A stretch of 64,000 nt of DNA from Chlorobaculum tepidum TLS (GCF_000006985.1 NC_002932.3:147501-211500); one strand, 5' to 3'; counted from the stretch's first letter, positions 29,668 to 40,319 are shown. The notes: generated by a model not told the origin, from the letters alone. Numbers and translations: made by a program.

Positions 29668-30974
29668 TAGTCAAGTCCCAGGCGTTGTGATTGCATTGAG
29701 AGGAATGTATGTCGGGCACCATATTGCTGCCTGATATTCTGAAACTGTTCCCATTTTGGGTAGCATTTTCTGAAGGTTTCAGCGTTCATCCTTGCGTCTT
29801 TTGTCAGATAGAGCCTGCCCCCATGATCGAGTACCATGGCATCAAGCCGGTCCAGAAGCGGAAACAGATCCGGCTCGATTTTAAAATCGAGAGCCAGGGT
29901 ATAACCTTCCATTGGAAAGCTCAGCAGGTTCCGGTTCTCTTTGCCGAATGCTTTGAGCACGGCAAGAAATGAGCCTTTTTTCGAGTTCACAATGGTACGA
30001 AGAATCAAGTCCATGGCCTGTAGGCCGGCCTCTTTCGGAATGACGAACTGATACTGGGTAAAGCCGTTTTTGCCATACATCCGGTTCCAGTGACCAATGC
30101 CGTCAAGCGGATAAAAAAACGGATCGTAATGAACCGTTGCATGCGTTTCCCGTTGCCTTGCTTTGTGATAGTACAGTGTATTGAATGCTTTTATGGAGTA
30201 TGGATTCAGGATGAACGACGGCAGGTCAAGAGGTACCGAAAGCCCTGGATTATGATGGGCGGCAAGTGCTCCATGCTGTGCGTGCTTGCCGGTCATGAGC
30301 AGTGACCGGCCAAGCTTGTCACCGCTGGAGATACAATCGATCCAGGCTACGGAATAGGGCTGTTCAGCCTGTTTTTCAAAGAGTTCAAAACTTTCTCCGA
30401 GGTTGGCTGATTTGAAGGTGACCTGGTCGATGTAAGCGCTTTTTATTGGTGTGAGGCGAATCGCTGCTGAAAGGATGATTCCGGTAAGTCCCATGCCGCC
30501 ACAGGTCGCATGGAAGAGTTGCGCCTGCTCATGAGGAGAGCAGCGGATGATCTCCCCTGAGCCGGTCAGGAGATCAAGAAAATCGACGTGATCACAGAAG
30601 CAGCCGTCGATGTGGTGATTTTTTCCGTGGATGTCACTGGCGATGGCCCCGCCAACAGTCACCAGTTTTGTGCCGGGTGTTACCGGTAAAAACCAGCCAC
30701 GCGGCACGAAAACTTCCAGAATTTCGGCGAGGCTGACGCCTGACTGACAATGAAGCAGACCCGATTGCAGCTCAAAAGAGAGCATATGGTTCAAACGGAG
30801 CGTTTTTACCATCAGCTTGCCGAGTGAGCTGTCACCATAACTCCGCCCAAGTCCTCGCGGCGTAACGCCATCATAACTTCCGGTTCCGATGAGGTCTTGC
30901 AGTGCTTTTTCGGAAGAAGGGGTCAGTACTTGTGCCTCAATTTCAGGGTATTTTCCCCATCCGGACGTGTTCAT
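29667..30974 (-). CDS. DprE1-like FAD-dependent polyprenyl-phosphoryl ribose 2'-oxidase
   Basis: A 435-residue FAD-linked oxidase. The N-terminal PCMH-type FAD domain contains TPRGLGRSYGDSSLG and the DprE1 hallmark VGGAIASDIHGKNHH (about residues 107-121; His116 should carry the flavin link). The C-terminal domain has GGRLYLTKDAR with Lys392 at the place of the mycobacterial active-site Lys418. Ala361 lies exactly 31 residues earlier, where Mycobacterium tuberculosis has Cys387, the benzothiazinone target. It oxidises the C2 hydroxyl of a polyprenyl-phosphate-ribose in mycobacteria. The start overlaps the GtrA stop by four bases. Confidence 0.85.
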   Translation of the reverse strand: MNTSGWGKYPEIEAQVLTPSSEKALQDLIGTGSYDGVTPRGLGRSYGDSSLGKLMVKTLRLNHMLSFELQSGLLHCQSGVSLAEILEVFVPRGWFLPVTPGTKLVTVGGAIASDIHGKNHHIDGCFCDHVDFLDLLTGSGEIIRCSPHEQAQLFHATCGGMGLTGIILSAAIRLTPIKSAYIDQVTFKSANLGESFELFEKQAEQPYSVAWIDCISSGDKLGRSLLMTGKHAQHGALAAHHNPGLSVPLDLPSFILNPYSIKAFNTLYYHKARQRETHATVHYDPFFYPLDGIGHWNRMYGKNGFTQYQFVIPKEAGLQAMDLILRTIVNSKKGSFLAVLKAFGKENRNLLSFPMEGYTLALDFKIEPDLFPLLDRLDAMVLDHGGRLYLTKDARMNAETFRKCYPKWEQFQNIRQQYGARHTFLSMQSQRLGLD

Positions 30975-31375
30975 GAAGCGCCCTCCTGTTTAAAAACAAA
31001 TCGCTTGTCGAGCTGGTATTTTGATGCGTATCCGATCGCAAGGCCGATAACGGCACCAAGATATCTTGACTCTTTTGTGTGGTAAAGATGGTTGAATCCG
31101 AACTCAAAGCCCCAGAAAATCAGTGTGGTGACCGCTCCCATCATGCTATAAAGTAGGAATGTCCGGGTGTCATGAATCGGGTTTTCAGCTTTAAACCGAA
31201 AGATATAGCGCTTGTCAAGCATGTATTTGAGCAACAGACCGGCAAGAGTGCCTAAGCCAACTGAAATGGCTATGGCATACTGGCCGGAATAGTATCTGAT
31301 AGATATATCCTGAACTTCTATATTTGCGGCGGTCGCCAATATGGCAAAGAGAGTGTACAACGTAGAAATTTTCAT
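30971..31375 (-). CDS. GtrA-family membrane protein
   Basis: A 134-residue integral membrane protein with four hydrophobic segments (about residues 5-20, 30-52, 72-92 and 103-122). It has GtrA-family features such as the N-terminal FAILATAANIEVQ, the KYMLDKRYIFRF turn and a second YQLDKRFVFK near the end. GtrA proteins are thought to move, or present, polyprenyl-linked sugars across the inner membrane. In mycobacteria a GtrA-like protein (Rv3789) is encoded next to dprE1/dprE2, as here. It starts 16 bases after the HAD-UbiA gene. Confidence 0.85.
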   Translation of the reverse strand: MKISTLYTLFAILATAANIEVQDISIRYYSGQYAIAISVGLGTLAGLLLKYMLDKRYIFRFKAENPIHDTRTFLLYSMMGAVTTLIFWGFEFGFNHLYHTKESRYLGAVIGLAIGYASKYQLDKRFVFKQEGAS

Positions 31376-31391
31376 TGCGCATCAAAATATC

Positions 31392-32819
31392 TTAAACAAG
31401 AATGGCCAGGAAAAATATACACGCAAAAAGGGTGGCGGTTATCAGGCTTGTGCGATCTTTGATGGCAAACAGGACAGGATCATCGTGCATCTGGCCACGG
31501 TGAGTGAGCATCCACATGCGGCTGATCCAGAAAAGCAGGATAGGGCAGGCAAGCCAGATCAGCTCATGAGTTTTGTACATCGCAATGGTTCTGGCATCCT
31601 GGATGTACAGCGCAAGCACCAGTATTGACAGGTATCCCGAGGCCGTACCGAGACTGGCGATGATTTGAATGTCGCTGGGGTAGTAGCCGCGGCCGCTGGT
31701 TTTTGCCGTATCGCCTTTTGTCTGCAGATCCAGTAATTCAGCATAGCGTTTGAGCATGGCAAGGCTGAGGAAAAAGAAGACGGAGAATGCGAGTATCCAG
31801 AATGTCGGTATAATAGAGCAGGCAAATGCACCAGCAAGAATCCGCACGGTATAAAGACCGGCGAGCATGATGGTGTCAACCAGAGGGATTTTTTTCAGGT
31901 ACTGGGAATAGACAACGCTCAGCAGGTAATAGGTGACGAGCGAAATCGTGAATGTCGCGGATAACAGTATCAGCGATGCGGATAATGAAGCCAGGAAAAG
32001 CAGCGGAGCTGAAATCAGTCCAATCAGAATTGGCAGTTCGCCCGAAGCGAGCGGCCGGTTGCGTTTTCTGGGATGGTATCGGTCGCTTTCCAGATCGAGC
32101 AGGTCGTTGATCAGGTAGCCGCTCGATGCGGTCATCGAAAAAAGGACGAACGCCAGCAGCGCATCGGCGATCAGGGTGATATTGGTGAGCTGATGCGAAG
32201 CGATGAGCGGAATGAAGAGCAGCAGATTTTTTAGCCACTGGTGCGGACGCAAGGCCCGGAAAAAGGTTCGCAGCGAGCTTTGCCTCGTTTGGAAAACGCG
32301 GGCAACGCCTCCTTGCAGGTCCATCTTCTTTTTGACTCCGGGCTCGGGATCGGCAAGGTAGGTCTTATCGGCCGCATTCCAGACGACCACATCATCATGG
32401 GAATTGCCGATGTAGTCGAATCCCTTTTCACCGAACTGATCGATCAGGCAGTCTCTTTTGGATCGCGCTGACAGATTGATGCCGTTTTCAGTGGCGATGA
32501 CAAGATCGAACAATCCCAAATGTTCGGCGATCTTCTCGGCAAACATCTTATGTGTGCCGGTGGCAAGGACGATCTGGCGCTGCTCCCGCTTTGCCTGTTT
32601 GATGAAATCGATAACCTCTGTGTTATAGGGCAGTACCTCAACCGACAGGTCAACCCTGTCCGCAAGCCGGGCTTTCAGGATCGCTTTTCCCTCCAGCAGC
32701 CAGAACGGAAGGTGAAACACAGGTCTGATTCCCTTTTTCGAATAGGCGAGCACGGACTCGATGAGCATGTCCGAACGTAAAAGGGTCCCGTCAAGATCCA
32801 CAACCAGCGGTTTGTTCAT
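31392..32819 (-). CDS. HAD phosphatase-UbiA fusion: polyprenyl-phosphate phosphoribosyltransferase
   Basis: A 475-residue fusion. Residues 1-185 form a HAD hydrolase with the nucleophile motif VDLDGTLLRSD and a later GNSHDDVVVW loop. Residues 200-475 form a UbiA-type multi-span prenyltransferase with GYLINDLLDLESDRYHPRKR (about 231-250), the NDxxDxxxD plus HPxK pattern of the mycobacterial DPPR synthase Rv3806c. The UbiA half should join PRPP to a polyprenyl phosphate, and the HAD half could remove the 5-phosphate, so one polypeptide would make the substrate for the DprE1-like enzyme. It is the first gene of the operon. The pathway role is inferred. Confidence 0.82.
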   Translation of the reverse strand: MNKPLVVDLDGTLLRSDMLIESVLAYSKKGIRPVFHLPFWLLEGKAILKARLADRVDLSVEVLPYNTEVIDFIKQAKREQRQIVLATGTHKMFAEKIAEHLGLFDLVIATENGINLSARSKRDCLIDQFGEKGFDYIGNSHDDVVVWNAADKTYLADPEPGVKKKMDLQGGVARVFQTRQSSLRTFFRALRPHQWLKNLLLFIPLIASHQLTNITLIADALLAFVLFSMTASSGYLINDLLDLESDRYHPRKRNRPLASGELPILIGLISAPLLFLASLSASLILLSATFTISLVTYYLLSVVYSQYLKKIPLVDTIMLAGLYTVRILAGAFACSIIPTFWILAFSVFFFLSLAMLKRYAELLDLQTKGDTAKTSGRGYYPSDIQIIASLGTASGYLSILVLALYIQDARTIAMYKTHELIWLACPILLFWISRMWMLTHRGQMHDDPVLFAIKDRTSLITATLFACIFFLAILV

Positions 32820-32963
32820 GGGAGCAAAACTCTGTTATAGATTGAGGATAGTGCCGATCAGCTGGTTTCATGAACAATATATCATAAAAGAACTGTTCTT
32901 CGGGAACATGAGGAGGGGGCTGACAGGCCTCATGATTTCCGTACGCCGGGAATGCTGGATTCT

Positions 32964-34187
32964 CTACACCGCCAGCGCGTCGCGGTCGCGGAATCCCATC
33001 AGATAGAGAATGGCGTCGAGGCCGAGCGTTGAGATCGCCTGTTTTGCGGTTTCGCGTACGATTGGCTTGGCGCGGAAGGCGATGCCGAGTCCGGCTTTGC
33101 CGAGCATTGGCAGGTCGTTGGCGCCATCGCCGACCGCAACGGTCTGTTCGAGGCGGATGTTTTCCGTGGCGGCGATCTGCTCGAGCAGCTCCGCCTTGCG
33201 CTTGCCATCGACCACCTGACCGATGACGTTGCCGGTCATCTTGCCGTCCACGATTTCAAGCTCGTTGGCGAAGACGTAGTCGATGTTGAGCTTTTTCTGC
33301 AAGTAGCGCCCGAAGTAGGTGAAGCCGCCGGAGAGGATGGCGGTTTTGAAGCCGAGGCGATGCAGGTTGTAGAAGAGGTGCTCGGCGCCTTCGGTCAGTT
33401 GCAGCCGCTCGGCCACCTTCTGCAGCGTCGATTCTTCCAGCCCCGCCAGCGTGCCGACGCGCTTTTTCAGGCTCTCGGTGAAGTCGAGTTCGCCGCGCAT
33501 CGCCTGCTCGGTGATCGCCGCCACCAGCTCGCCTGATCCGGCCTCTTTGGCCAGTTCGTCGATCACCTCTGACGTAATCAGCGTTGAGTCCATGTCGAAC
33601 ACCACGAGCCGTCGCGTCCGCCGGAAGATGTTGTCCTCCTGGAAGGCGATGTCGATGCCGAGGCTGTCGGTGATGGCCAGCATTTCAGTTCTGAACTGTT
33701 CTTCGTTTGCGGGTGCACCCCTCAGCGAAAACTCGATGCAGGCTTTTGTTTTGCCGGAATCGCCCTCGTCCTTGAGCGGCAGACGGCCCGAGAGGCGGTT
33801 GATCGTGTCGATGTTGAAGCCGTGGCTGGCGACCAGCGTGGTGACCCGTTCGAGATGTTCCGACGTGATTTTTCTGCCGAGCAGCGAGAGCAGGTAGCGC
33901 GGCTTGCCCTGTTCGCCAACCCATTTGTGGTAGTCGCGCGTGGAGATGGGTGAAAACTCGATCTCCAGCTTGAGCGTGTGCGCCGTGAAGAGCAGGTCTT
34001 TCAGGATCGGCGCGGAGGCGGAGGCTTTCGGCACCTCGATGAGCATCCCGAGCGAGAGGTGGTTGTGAATGACCGACTGGCCGATGTCGAGCACCGGCAC
34101 GTTGTATCGTGCAAGCACTTCGGTAATTTTGGAGGTCAGGCCCGGCTTGTCCGGCCCGGAAATGTTGATGAGCAGCAGTTCGTGCAT
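32964..34187 (-). CDS. serB: Phosphoserine phosphatase with N-terminal ACT domains
   Basis: A 407-residue SerB. The N-terminal half (about residues 1-185) carries two ACT-like regulatory domains, beginning LLLINISGPDKPGLTSKITE. The C-terminal HAD domain has the nucleophile motif VVFDMDSTLI (about residues 193-202), SGGFTYFG and AVGDGANDLPML. It makes serine from phosphoserine in the cytoplasm. The ACT domains suggest feedback by an amino acid. It is well separated (144 bases) from the arabinosyl-lipid operon downstream and probably has its own promoter. Confidence 0.94.
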   Translation of the reverse strand: MHELLLINISGPDKPGLTSKITEVLARYNVPVLDIGQSVIHNHLSLGMLIEVPKASASAPILKDLLFTAHTLKLEIEFSPISTRDYHKWVGEQGKPRYLLSLLGRKITSEHLERVTTLVASHGFNIDTINRLSGRLPLKDEGDSGKTKACIEFSLRGAPANEEQFRTEMLAITDSLGIDIAFQEDNIFRRTRRLVVFDMDSTLITSEVIDELAKEAGSGELVAAITEQAMRGELDFTESLKKRVGTLAGLEESTLQKVAERLQLTEGAEHLFYNLHRLGFKTAILSGGFTYFGRYLQKKLNIDYVFANELEIVDGKMTGNVIGQVVDGKRKAELLEQIAATENIRLEQTVAVGDGANDLPMLGKAGLGIAFRAKPIVRETAKQAISTLGLDAILYLMGFRDRDALAV

Positions 34188-34585
34188 GTGCTGAAATTCT
34201 CGGTTAGTCCTCGTCGGTGGAGGGGAAGAGGCAAGGCGTTGCCTTGTAATGATTTATGATTCCGCCCAGTTTGCGGACAAAGCATGGGGAAAGATAGCGT
34301 TGTTTTGGGAAGGTTCAAAAAGTGGGGATGGCGGGTTGGTCCGGTGTTTTGGGTGGTCCGCGAAGGTTGCTCACATTTCATAGGAAAGAAAAATGAGATA
34401 ATTAAAACCGAGGCGGACAGGATTCTGAGCAGTGCGCTCAGGCAAAAAGATTCCGAACGGGCGCGGATAGCGGAGGCTTTGATCGCCAGTCTTGAGGTGC
34501 TAACAGATGGGCTACAAGCCCCACCTTCGTAGGTTCGCAGACATCATCTATAAAATTCTCTTTAGACCATCAAAACATCTTTCTA
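34188..34585. other. Gene-poor stretch upstream of serB with remnants
   Basis: About 400 bases without an intact gene. The right half holds a fragment resembling an addiction-module antitoxin (34395-34532) and a small palindrome GGGCTACAAGCCC (34509-34521). Confidence 0.5.
34395..34532 (+). pseudogene. Possible remnant of an addiction-module antitoxin
   Basis: About 45 codons read EADRILSSALRQKDSERARI and continue AEALIASLEVL. This resembles the short helical antitoxins of the TIGR02574/PF09720 type, whose hallmark is a leucine-rich ALxLPxxERAxLAExLLxSL pattern. No start codon lies nearby in frame (the nearest ATG, 34393, is in another frame and stops at once) and no toxin gene follows. It looks like a truncated leftover; the match is from memory and weak. 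Confidence 0.3.
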
Positions 34586-35315
34586 ATGAAATACCCAATA
34601 TTAGTATTTCTTCTCATCCTGTCTTTTCTGATGACCTCTTATAAGATTACATATTCAGAAGAATCTCTATCGCCAGAATACATTTCATCTACCGGTGAAG
34701 AGTTTGTTTTCGCAACTACATACCCCGGTGGTGAAAAGTATGGTTATCCCTTATGGCATAAATGGCCAATGGTATTAGGAGGAGAATTGTCCTATCAAGA
34801 TTATGTTGGTCGAAAAGGAAAGCTTGAAGACAGAATAATTTATGAACCATCCGGTATTTCAAAGTTTCGTAAAGCCGTGATGGAAAATGGTGAGGTTTTG
34901 TATCTTGATGTTGCTGGAAATATACCTCCTAATGGAATTTATTTCCAACTCGCCACCTTGAACCTGTCAGAGTGATTGATGTCGTCCTTGAAAGTTATGG
35001 ATACGCGTATGGAAGTGGTCCATTCTTTTTAAAGGTAAAGAAGTTATCGGGAGAAGAGGGGCTAATCAAGTATATAGTTATTATAGCACATCAAACCCGT
35101 TTCCACCGGGAACTCCAATAAAAATAAAACAGGCTATTGAGCAACGAAAGATTATGATCGGAATGACCCGTAAACAGGCAAGCCTATCATGGGGAGAACC
35201 AGATAAAATCAATAAAAGTGTTGGATCATGGGGGGTAAAAGAACAATGGGTATATGGCAATCAATATCTCTATTTTACTAATGGAAAGTTAGATAGTTTT
35301 CAGACTAGTAATTGA
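34586..35315 (+). pseudogene. Frameshifted gene for a secreted protein with a BamE/SmpA-like C-terminus
   Basis: Three consecutive open stretches in different frames form one protein. The first (34586-34975) starts MKYPILVFLLILSFLMTSYK, a signal-peptide-like N-terminus. The second frame continues RVIDVVLESYGYAYGSGPFF and KVKKLSGEEGLIKYI. The third, after about 35080, reads IKQAIEQRKIMIGMTRKQA, SLSWGEPDKINKSVGSWGVK and EQWVYGNQYLYFTNGKLD, then stops at 35313. The last part matches the short GMTxxQxxxxWGxPxxI...YxxxxLxF pattern of BamE/SmpA-like domains. Two frameshifts are needed, so it is a pseudogene or carries assembly errors. The stretch is clearly AT-richer than its surroundings, suggesting transfer. 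Confidence 0.7.
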
Positions 35316-35349
35316 CCGAGTACCTTCCTTCCCTACTCCCCAACACAAC

Positions 35350-35379
35350 AAAACCCCGCCGAAATCGACGGGGTTTTTT
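35350..35379. terminator. Bidirectional terminator between the pseudogene and guaA
   Basis: AAAACCCCG (35350-35358) pairs with CGGGGTTTT (35369-35377) around a 10-base loop, with a T-run on the plus strand and an A-run for the minus strand. It lies 27 bases past the guaA stop. Confidence 0.85.
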
Positions 35380-35405
35380 CATATCCAATAAATCGTTCTC
35401 CCTTC

Positions 35406-36956
<1,551 letters not shown>

Positions 36957-36991
36957 GGTTGATGTGAAACCGGTAAAGTATTGTTTAAAAA

Positions 36992-39283
36992 TTATCTGCG
37001 GGCGCGGCTGCCGGTGCTGTCGGTGCTTGCCGGTGCTGTCGGTGCTGTCGGTGCTGTCGGGACAGGCGGTTGCTGCGCGCCGGTGCTGTCCGGATTGCCA
37101 ACCGCGCCGGAATTGACCGGTTGCGGCGCTCTGTTGAAATCGCCAGCCTGGTAGCGTGCGTAGCCTTTTGGCGTGAAATATTCGACAGAGACGTTACGGT
37201 TTAGCACGTCGGACGGCTCGGTCGATGAGCCTGCAATCGGCACGGCAATAACGTTGTCGGGCATCGGGAAGTAGGTTTTTTCAAGCTTGAGCGAAGGATC
37301 GGAGTAACACTTTTTCATGAAGTTCGCCCACGCCGGAAGCGCGGCTCTGGCGCCCTGTCCATACTCCATCGAGGTGAAATGAATCCGTTCGTCATCGAAT
37401 CCCGCCCAGACTACGGCTACGAGCTTTGGGGTGAACCCGGCGAACCAGGCGTCGCGCTGGCTCTGGGTGGTGCCGGTTTTACCGGCCACCTCCATGTCGA
37501 GGCCGTAGCGCGTCCTGGCGGCGATACCCGTGCCTCGGTCGATCACATCCTTGAGCATGGTGACCATGACGTAGTTGGTCGCCGGATCGAGTCCCAGATG
37601 GCTGCTGGGCTGGTGTTCGGCAATCACCCGGCCGTGCTTGTCGAGCACTTTGGTTACGGGAAGCACGTCGCACCAGGCGCCGTTATTGGCAAAAGTGGTA
37701 TATGCCCTGGCCAGTTCGAGCGGCGAGACCTCTGATGTGCCGAGCGCGATCGACAGGTTGGGCTGCATGGGGGAGGTGATGCCCATGCGACGGGCGTAAC
37801 TGATGATTTCCGAAGGACTCAGGAACTCGTAGGCGAGCCTGACGGTGACCTGGTTGAGCGAGTGGGCCAGTGCGTCGCGCAGCGTCGTCATGCCGCCGGA
37901 GCCGCCCTCGGCGTTCCGGGCTACCCAGACGCCGCCGTTGCCGCTTTTCAGCGCGAGGGGCTGGTCAAGAATCCTGTAGTTTGCCGGTATGCCCTGGTCG
38001 ATGGCAGCCGCATAGACGAAGGGCTTGAAGGCCGAACCGGGCTGACGCTTGGCCTGCCAAACATGGTCGAACTGGTAGCGATAGTCATCTGGCCCGAAAT
38101 TGGTGCCGCCAACCCACGCTTTGACATGGCCGTTCGACGGGTCAAGGGCGATGAGCGCCATCTGCACCCGCGTTTTCTGGTGAAGCAGATTGTTCAGCCA
38201 GGCGCTATCGGCCTTCAGCCGGGCAAGCGCCGTGTTTGCGGGAACACCCTCCTCGTTTACCATCTCCTTGTACCGGGCGCTCTCCTTGATGAACTGGATC
38301 TTGAGCGACTCGGGGCAGCGCCAGCTCCGGTCAAACTGCGCTTGCAGGGCCGCCGCCTGTTCGCCGATGGCCTGTTGCGCGTATTGCTGCATCCGGCTGT
38401 CGAGCGTGGTCTGGATGGTCAGACCGTCGCGGTAAACGTTGACGCCTTCAAGCATGGACGACGATTTGATGGTCTGCCGGATGTACTCGGTGAAGTAGGG
38501 GGCCAGGCCCTGTTGGGTGACGGGCGTGTAGTGCAGCACCAGCGGCGTGGCCTTTGCCCTGACGGCCTGGGCGTGGGTGATGAACCCCGCCTTTTCCATC
38601 AGCCCGATAATCAGGTTGCGCCGAGCCAGCGACGACGAAGGGTCTTTGGACGGATCGTAGGCCGTCGGATTTTTCAGCGTTGCGATCAACGTGGCGCTCT
38701 CGGGAATGGTGAGCTGGCTGGCCGGTTTGCCGAAATAGGTCTGGGCTGCCGACTCGATGCCGTAAGCGCCCGATCCGAAGTAGACGGTGTTCAGATAGAG
38801 GGCCAGAATCTCGTTTTTGGTATAGGTGCGTTCGAGCTGAACCGCCGTGACGAGCTCCTTGGCCTTGCGGCTCAGGGTGCGCTCCTGGGTCAGGAAAAGG
38901 TTTTTGGCGAGCTGCTGCGTGATGGTGCTCGCGCCTTGCCAGCGGGTGCGACCCTTGATGATATTTTCGCCTAAGGCGATGGCCAGACGCCGGAGGTCAA
39001 CGCCCCAGTGCTGGTAGAAGGTCACATCCTCGGTGGCGATGAGTGCCGCAGGCGCCCACCTGGATATTGACCTGAGCGGTACGAAGGTTCTGTTTTTCAG
39101 GAAAAACTTGTGCAGGAGTTTGCCGTCTTCCGAATAGACCAGCGAGGCCAGTTCCGGCTTGGGATTTTCAAGCTCCTGAACGCTTGGAAGGCCTTTGAAA
39201 AGATCGAGTCCGAACACAGCGCCGGCTCCAAGAAGAACGACAAGAAGAAGACCGGCAATTTTCATAACAAATTTTTTACTCAC
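36992..39283 (-). CDS. Class A penicillin-binding protein 1A (transglycosylase-transpeptidase)
   Basis: A 763-residue bifunctional peptidoglycan synthase. One N-terminal membrane anchor (about residues 7-26) is followed by the GT51 transglycosylase domain, with the catalytic Glu in [17 protein letters not shown] (about 82-98) and [15 protein letters not shown]. The transpeptidase domain carries the active-site SxxK in [10 protein letters not shown] (about 415), SLN in HSLNQVT and KTGTTQSQ (about 602). The last 35 residues are Pro/Thr/Ala repeats encoded by a 9-base tandem repeat and end in a basic GSRARR tail. It acts in the periplasm. Confidence 0.94.
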   Translation of the reverse strand: MSKKFVMKIAGLLLVVLLGAGAVFGLDLFKGLPSVQELENPKPELASLVYSEDGKLLHKFFLKNRTFVPLRSISRWAPAALIATEDVTFYQHWGVDLRRLAIALGENIIKGRTRWQGASTITQQLAKNLFLTQERTLSRKAKELVTAVQLERTYTKNEILALYLNTVYFGSGAYGIESAAQTYFGKPASQLTIPESATLIATLKNPTAYDPSKDPSSSLARRNLIIGLMEKAGFITHAQAVRAKATPLVLHYTPVTQQGLAPYFTEYIRQTIKSSSMLEGVNVYRDGLTIQTTLDSRMQQYAQQAIGEQAAALQAQFDRSWRCPESLKIQFIKESARYKEMVNEEGVPANTALARLKADSAWLNNLLHQKTRVQMALIALDPSNGHVKAWVGGTNFGPDDYRYQFDHVWQAKRQPGSAFKPFVYAAAIDQGIPANYRILDQPLALKSGNGGVWVARNAEGGSGGMTTLRDALAHSLNQVTVRLAYEFLSPSEIISYARRMGITSPMQPNLSIALGTSEVSPLELARAYTTFANNGAWCDVLPVTKVLDKHGRVIAEHQPSSHLGLDPATNYVMVTMLKDVIDRGTGIAARTRYGLDMEVAGKTGTTQSQRDAWFAGFTPKLVAVVWAGFDDERIHFTSMEYGQGARAALPAWANFMKKCYSDPSLKLEKTYFPMPDNVIAVPIAGSSTEPSDVLNRNVSVEYFTPKGYARYQAGDFNRAPQPVNSGAVGNPDSTGAQQPPVPTAPTAPTAPASTDSTGSRARR
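37013..37058. repeat. 9-base tandem repeat inside the PBP1A C-terminus
   Basis: GGTGCTGTC is repeated about five times (second copy GGTGCTTGC). Because the unit is three codons, copy-number change would lengthen or shorten the Pro-Thr-Ala tail without a frameshift. Confidence 0.8.
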
Positions 39284-39355
39284 GTTGACAAAGGTTCAGA
39301 ATGGTGAATCATAAGCGTCTGTTTTCAACAGGAACATTTTTTCCGTTGAATCATT

Positions 39356-40279
39356 TCATTGAATCTGCACCCGGTCGGCCAGAGGCGTGGCAGGCTGAGT
39401 CTTTTTATAAAAATGTTCCGCAAAATCAAAATGTTTTTTCAGCTGCTCGACAAAGCACGGCGTGTCTTCGAGCATGGGCAGATGGCCGAGGTGCATGAAC
39501 TGTACGAGCCTTGTTGGCGATGTCGCTGACGCCTTGCGCTTCTCGAACAGCGTGATGGTGCCTTCGGGCGGAATGGTGTGGTCGGCCATGCCGACGCAGC
39601 AGAGCACCGGCGAGGCGATCTCGATGACGCTCCGGGTGTAGGTTCGCAGCGCTTCGGGATCGATTGAGAAATGGCCCACCGCGTTGGTGGCCGCCTTGTC
39701 GGATGTGGTGAAATCCTCGATGATGATGTCGCTGTACTCCTTGCTGATGTGCCCGGTGGCTGCACGCTTGATGAAGAGTGTGCGCAGCGGTTCAACCCGG
39801 AACATGTTCCGGAAGTTCATCGAAACGTCGATCAGTCCGCCGAGGAACATCAGGCCGAGCGAGGTGAACGGCGTCTCCTCGAAAATACCGCAGGCCAGAA
39901 TCGTTGCCGAGAGTAGCGCGTCGCGGTAGCGCAAGCACAGCTCCGTGGCCACCATGCCTCCCATCGAGTGGCCGACGATGTGCAGGTTTCGGCTTTTGTC
40001 GAGCCCGAGATGCTCGATCAATGCGCCGGCCTCATCGGCGAATCCGCCAATCGTCAGATCGGGCTGGCACCCGTCGATGGAGGTTTTGCCCGTGCCGCTC
40101 TGGTCGTAGGTGACGCAGCGGAAATCCTGCCTGAGCAGGTCGATAGTGGGCCTCCAGTACCGGGACGAAATCGCCCAGCCGTTGACGAAGAGAATCGCCG
40201 GTTTGTCCTTCAGCGAAGGATTCTGTTCGGCGGTATCCTCATAGAAAAGTTTGCAACGTGACGAAGTAAGGTAACTCAT
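39356..40279 (-). CDS. Alpha/beta-fold hydrolase
   Basis: A 307-residue alpha/beta hydrolase. It has the oxyanion region LFVNGWAISSRYW, TYDQSGTGKTS, the nucleophile elbow IVGHSMGGMVATEL (Ser at about residue 115), CVGMADHTIPPEGT with a likely acid, and a late His in MHLGHLPMLED. No signal peptide is present, so it should be cytoplasmic. The substrate cannot be predicted; the GHSMGG elbow fits esterases, lactonases and chlorophyll-related hydrolases alike. It lies 72 bases upstream of the PBP1A gene on the same strand. Confidence 0.85.
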   Translation of the reverse strand: MSYLTSSRCKLFYEDTAEQNPSLKDKPAILFVNGWAISSRYWRPTIDLLRQDFRCVTYDQSGTGKTSIDGCQPDLTIGGFADEAGALIEHLGLDKSRNLHIVGHSMGGMVATELCLRYRDALLSATILACGIFEETPFTSLGLMFLGGLIDVSMNFRNMFRVEPLRTLFIKRAATGHISKEYSDIIIEDFTTSDKAATNAVGHFSIDPEALRTYTRSVIEIASPVLCCVGMADHTIPPEGTITLFEKRKASATSPTRLVQFMHLGHLPMLEDTPCFVEQLKKHFDFAEHFYKKTQPATPLADRVQIQ

Positions 40280-40319
40280 AGGCTCGGCCGGTTTGATCTC
40301 TGCGAAAAACTGAACTCAA

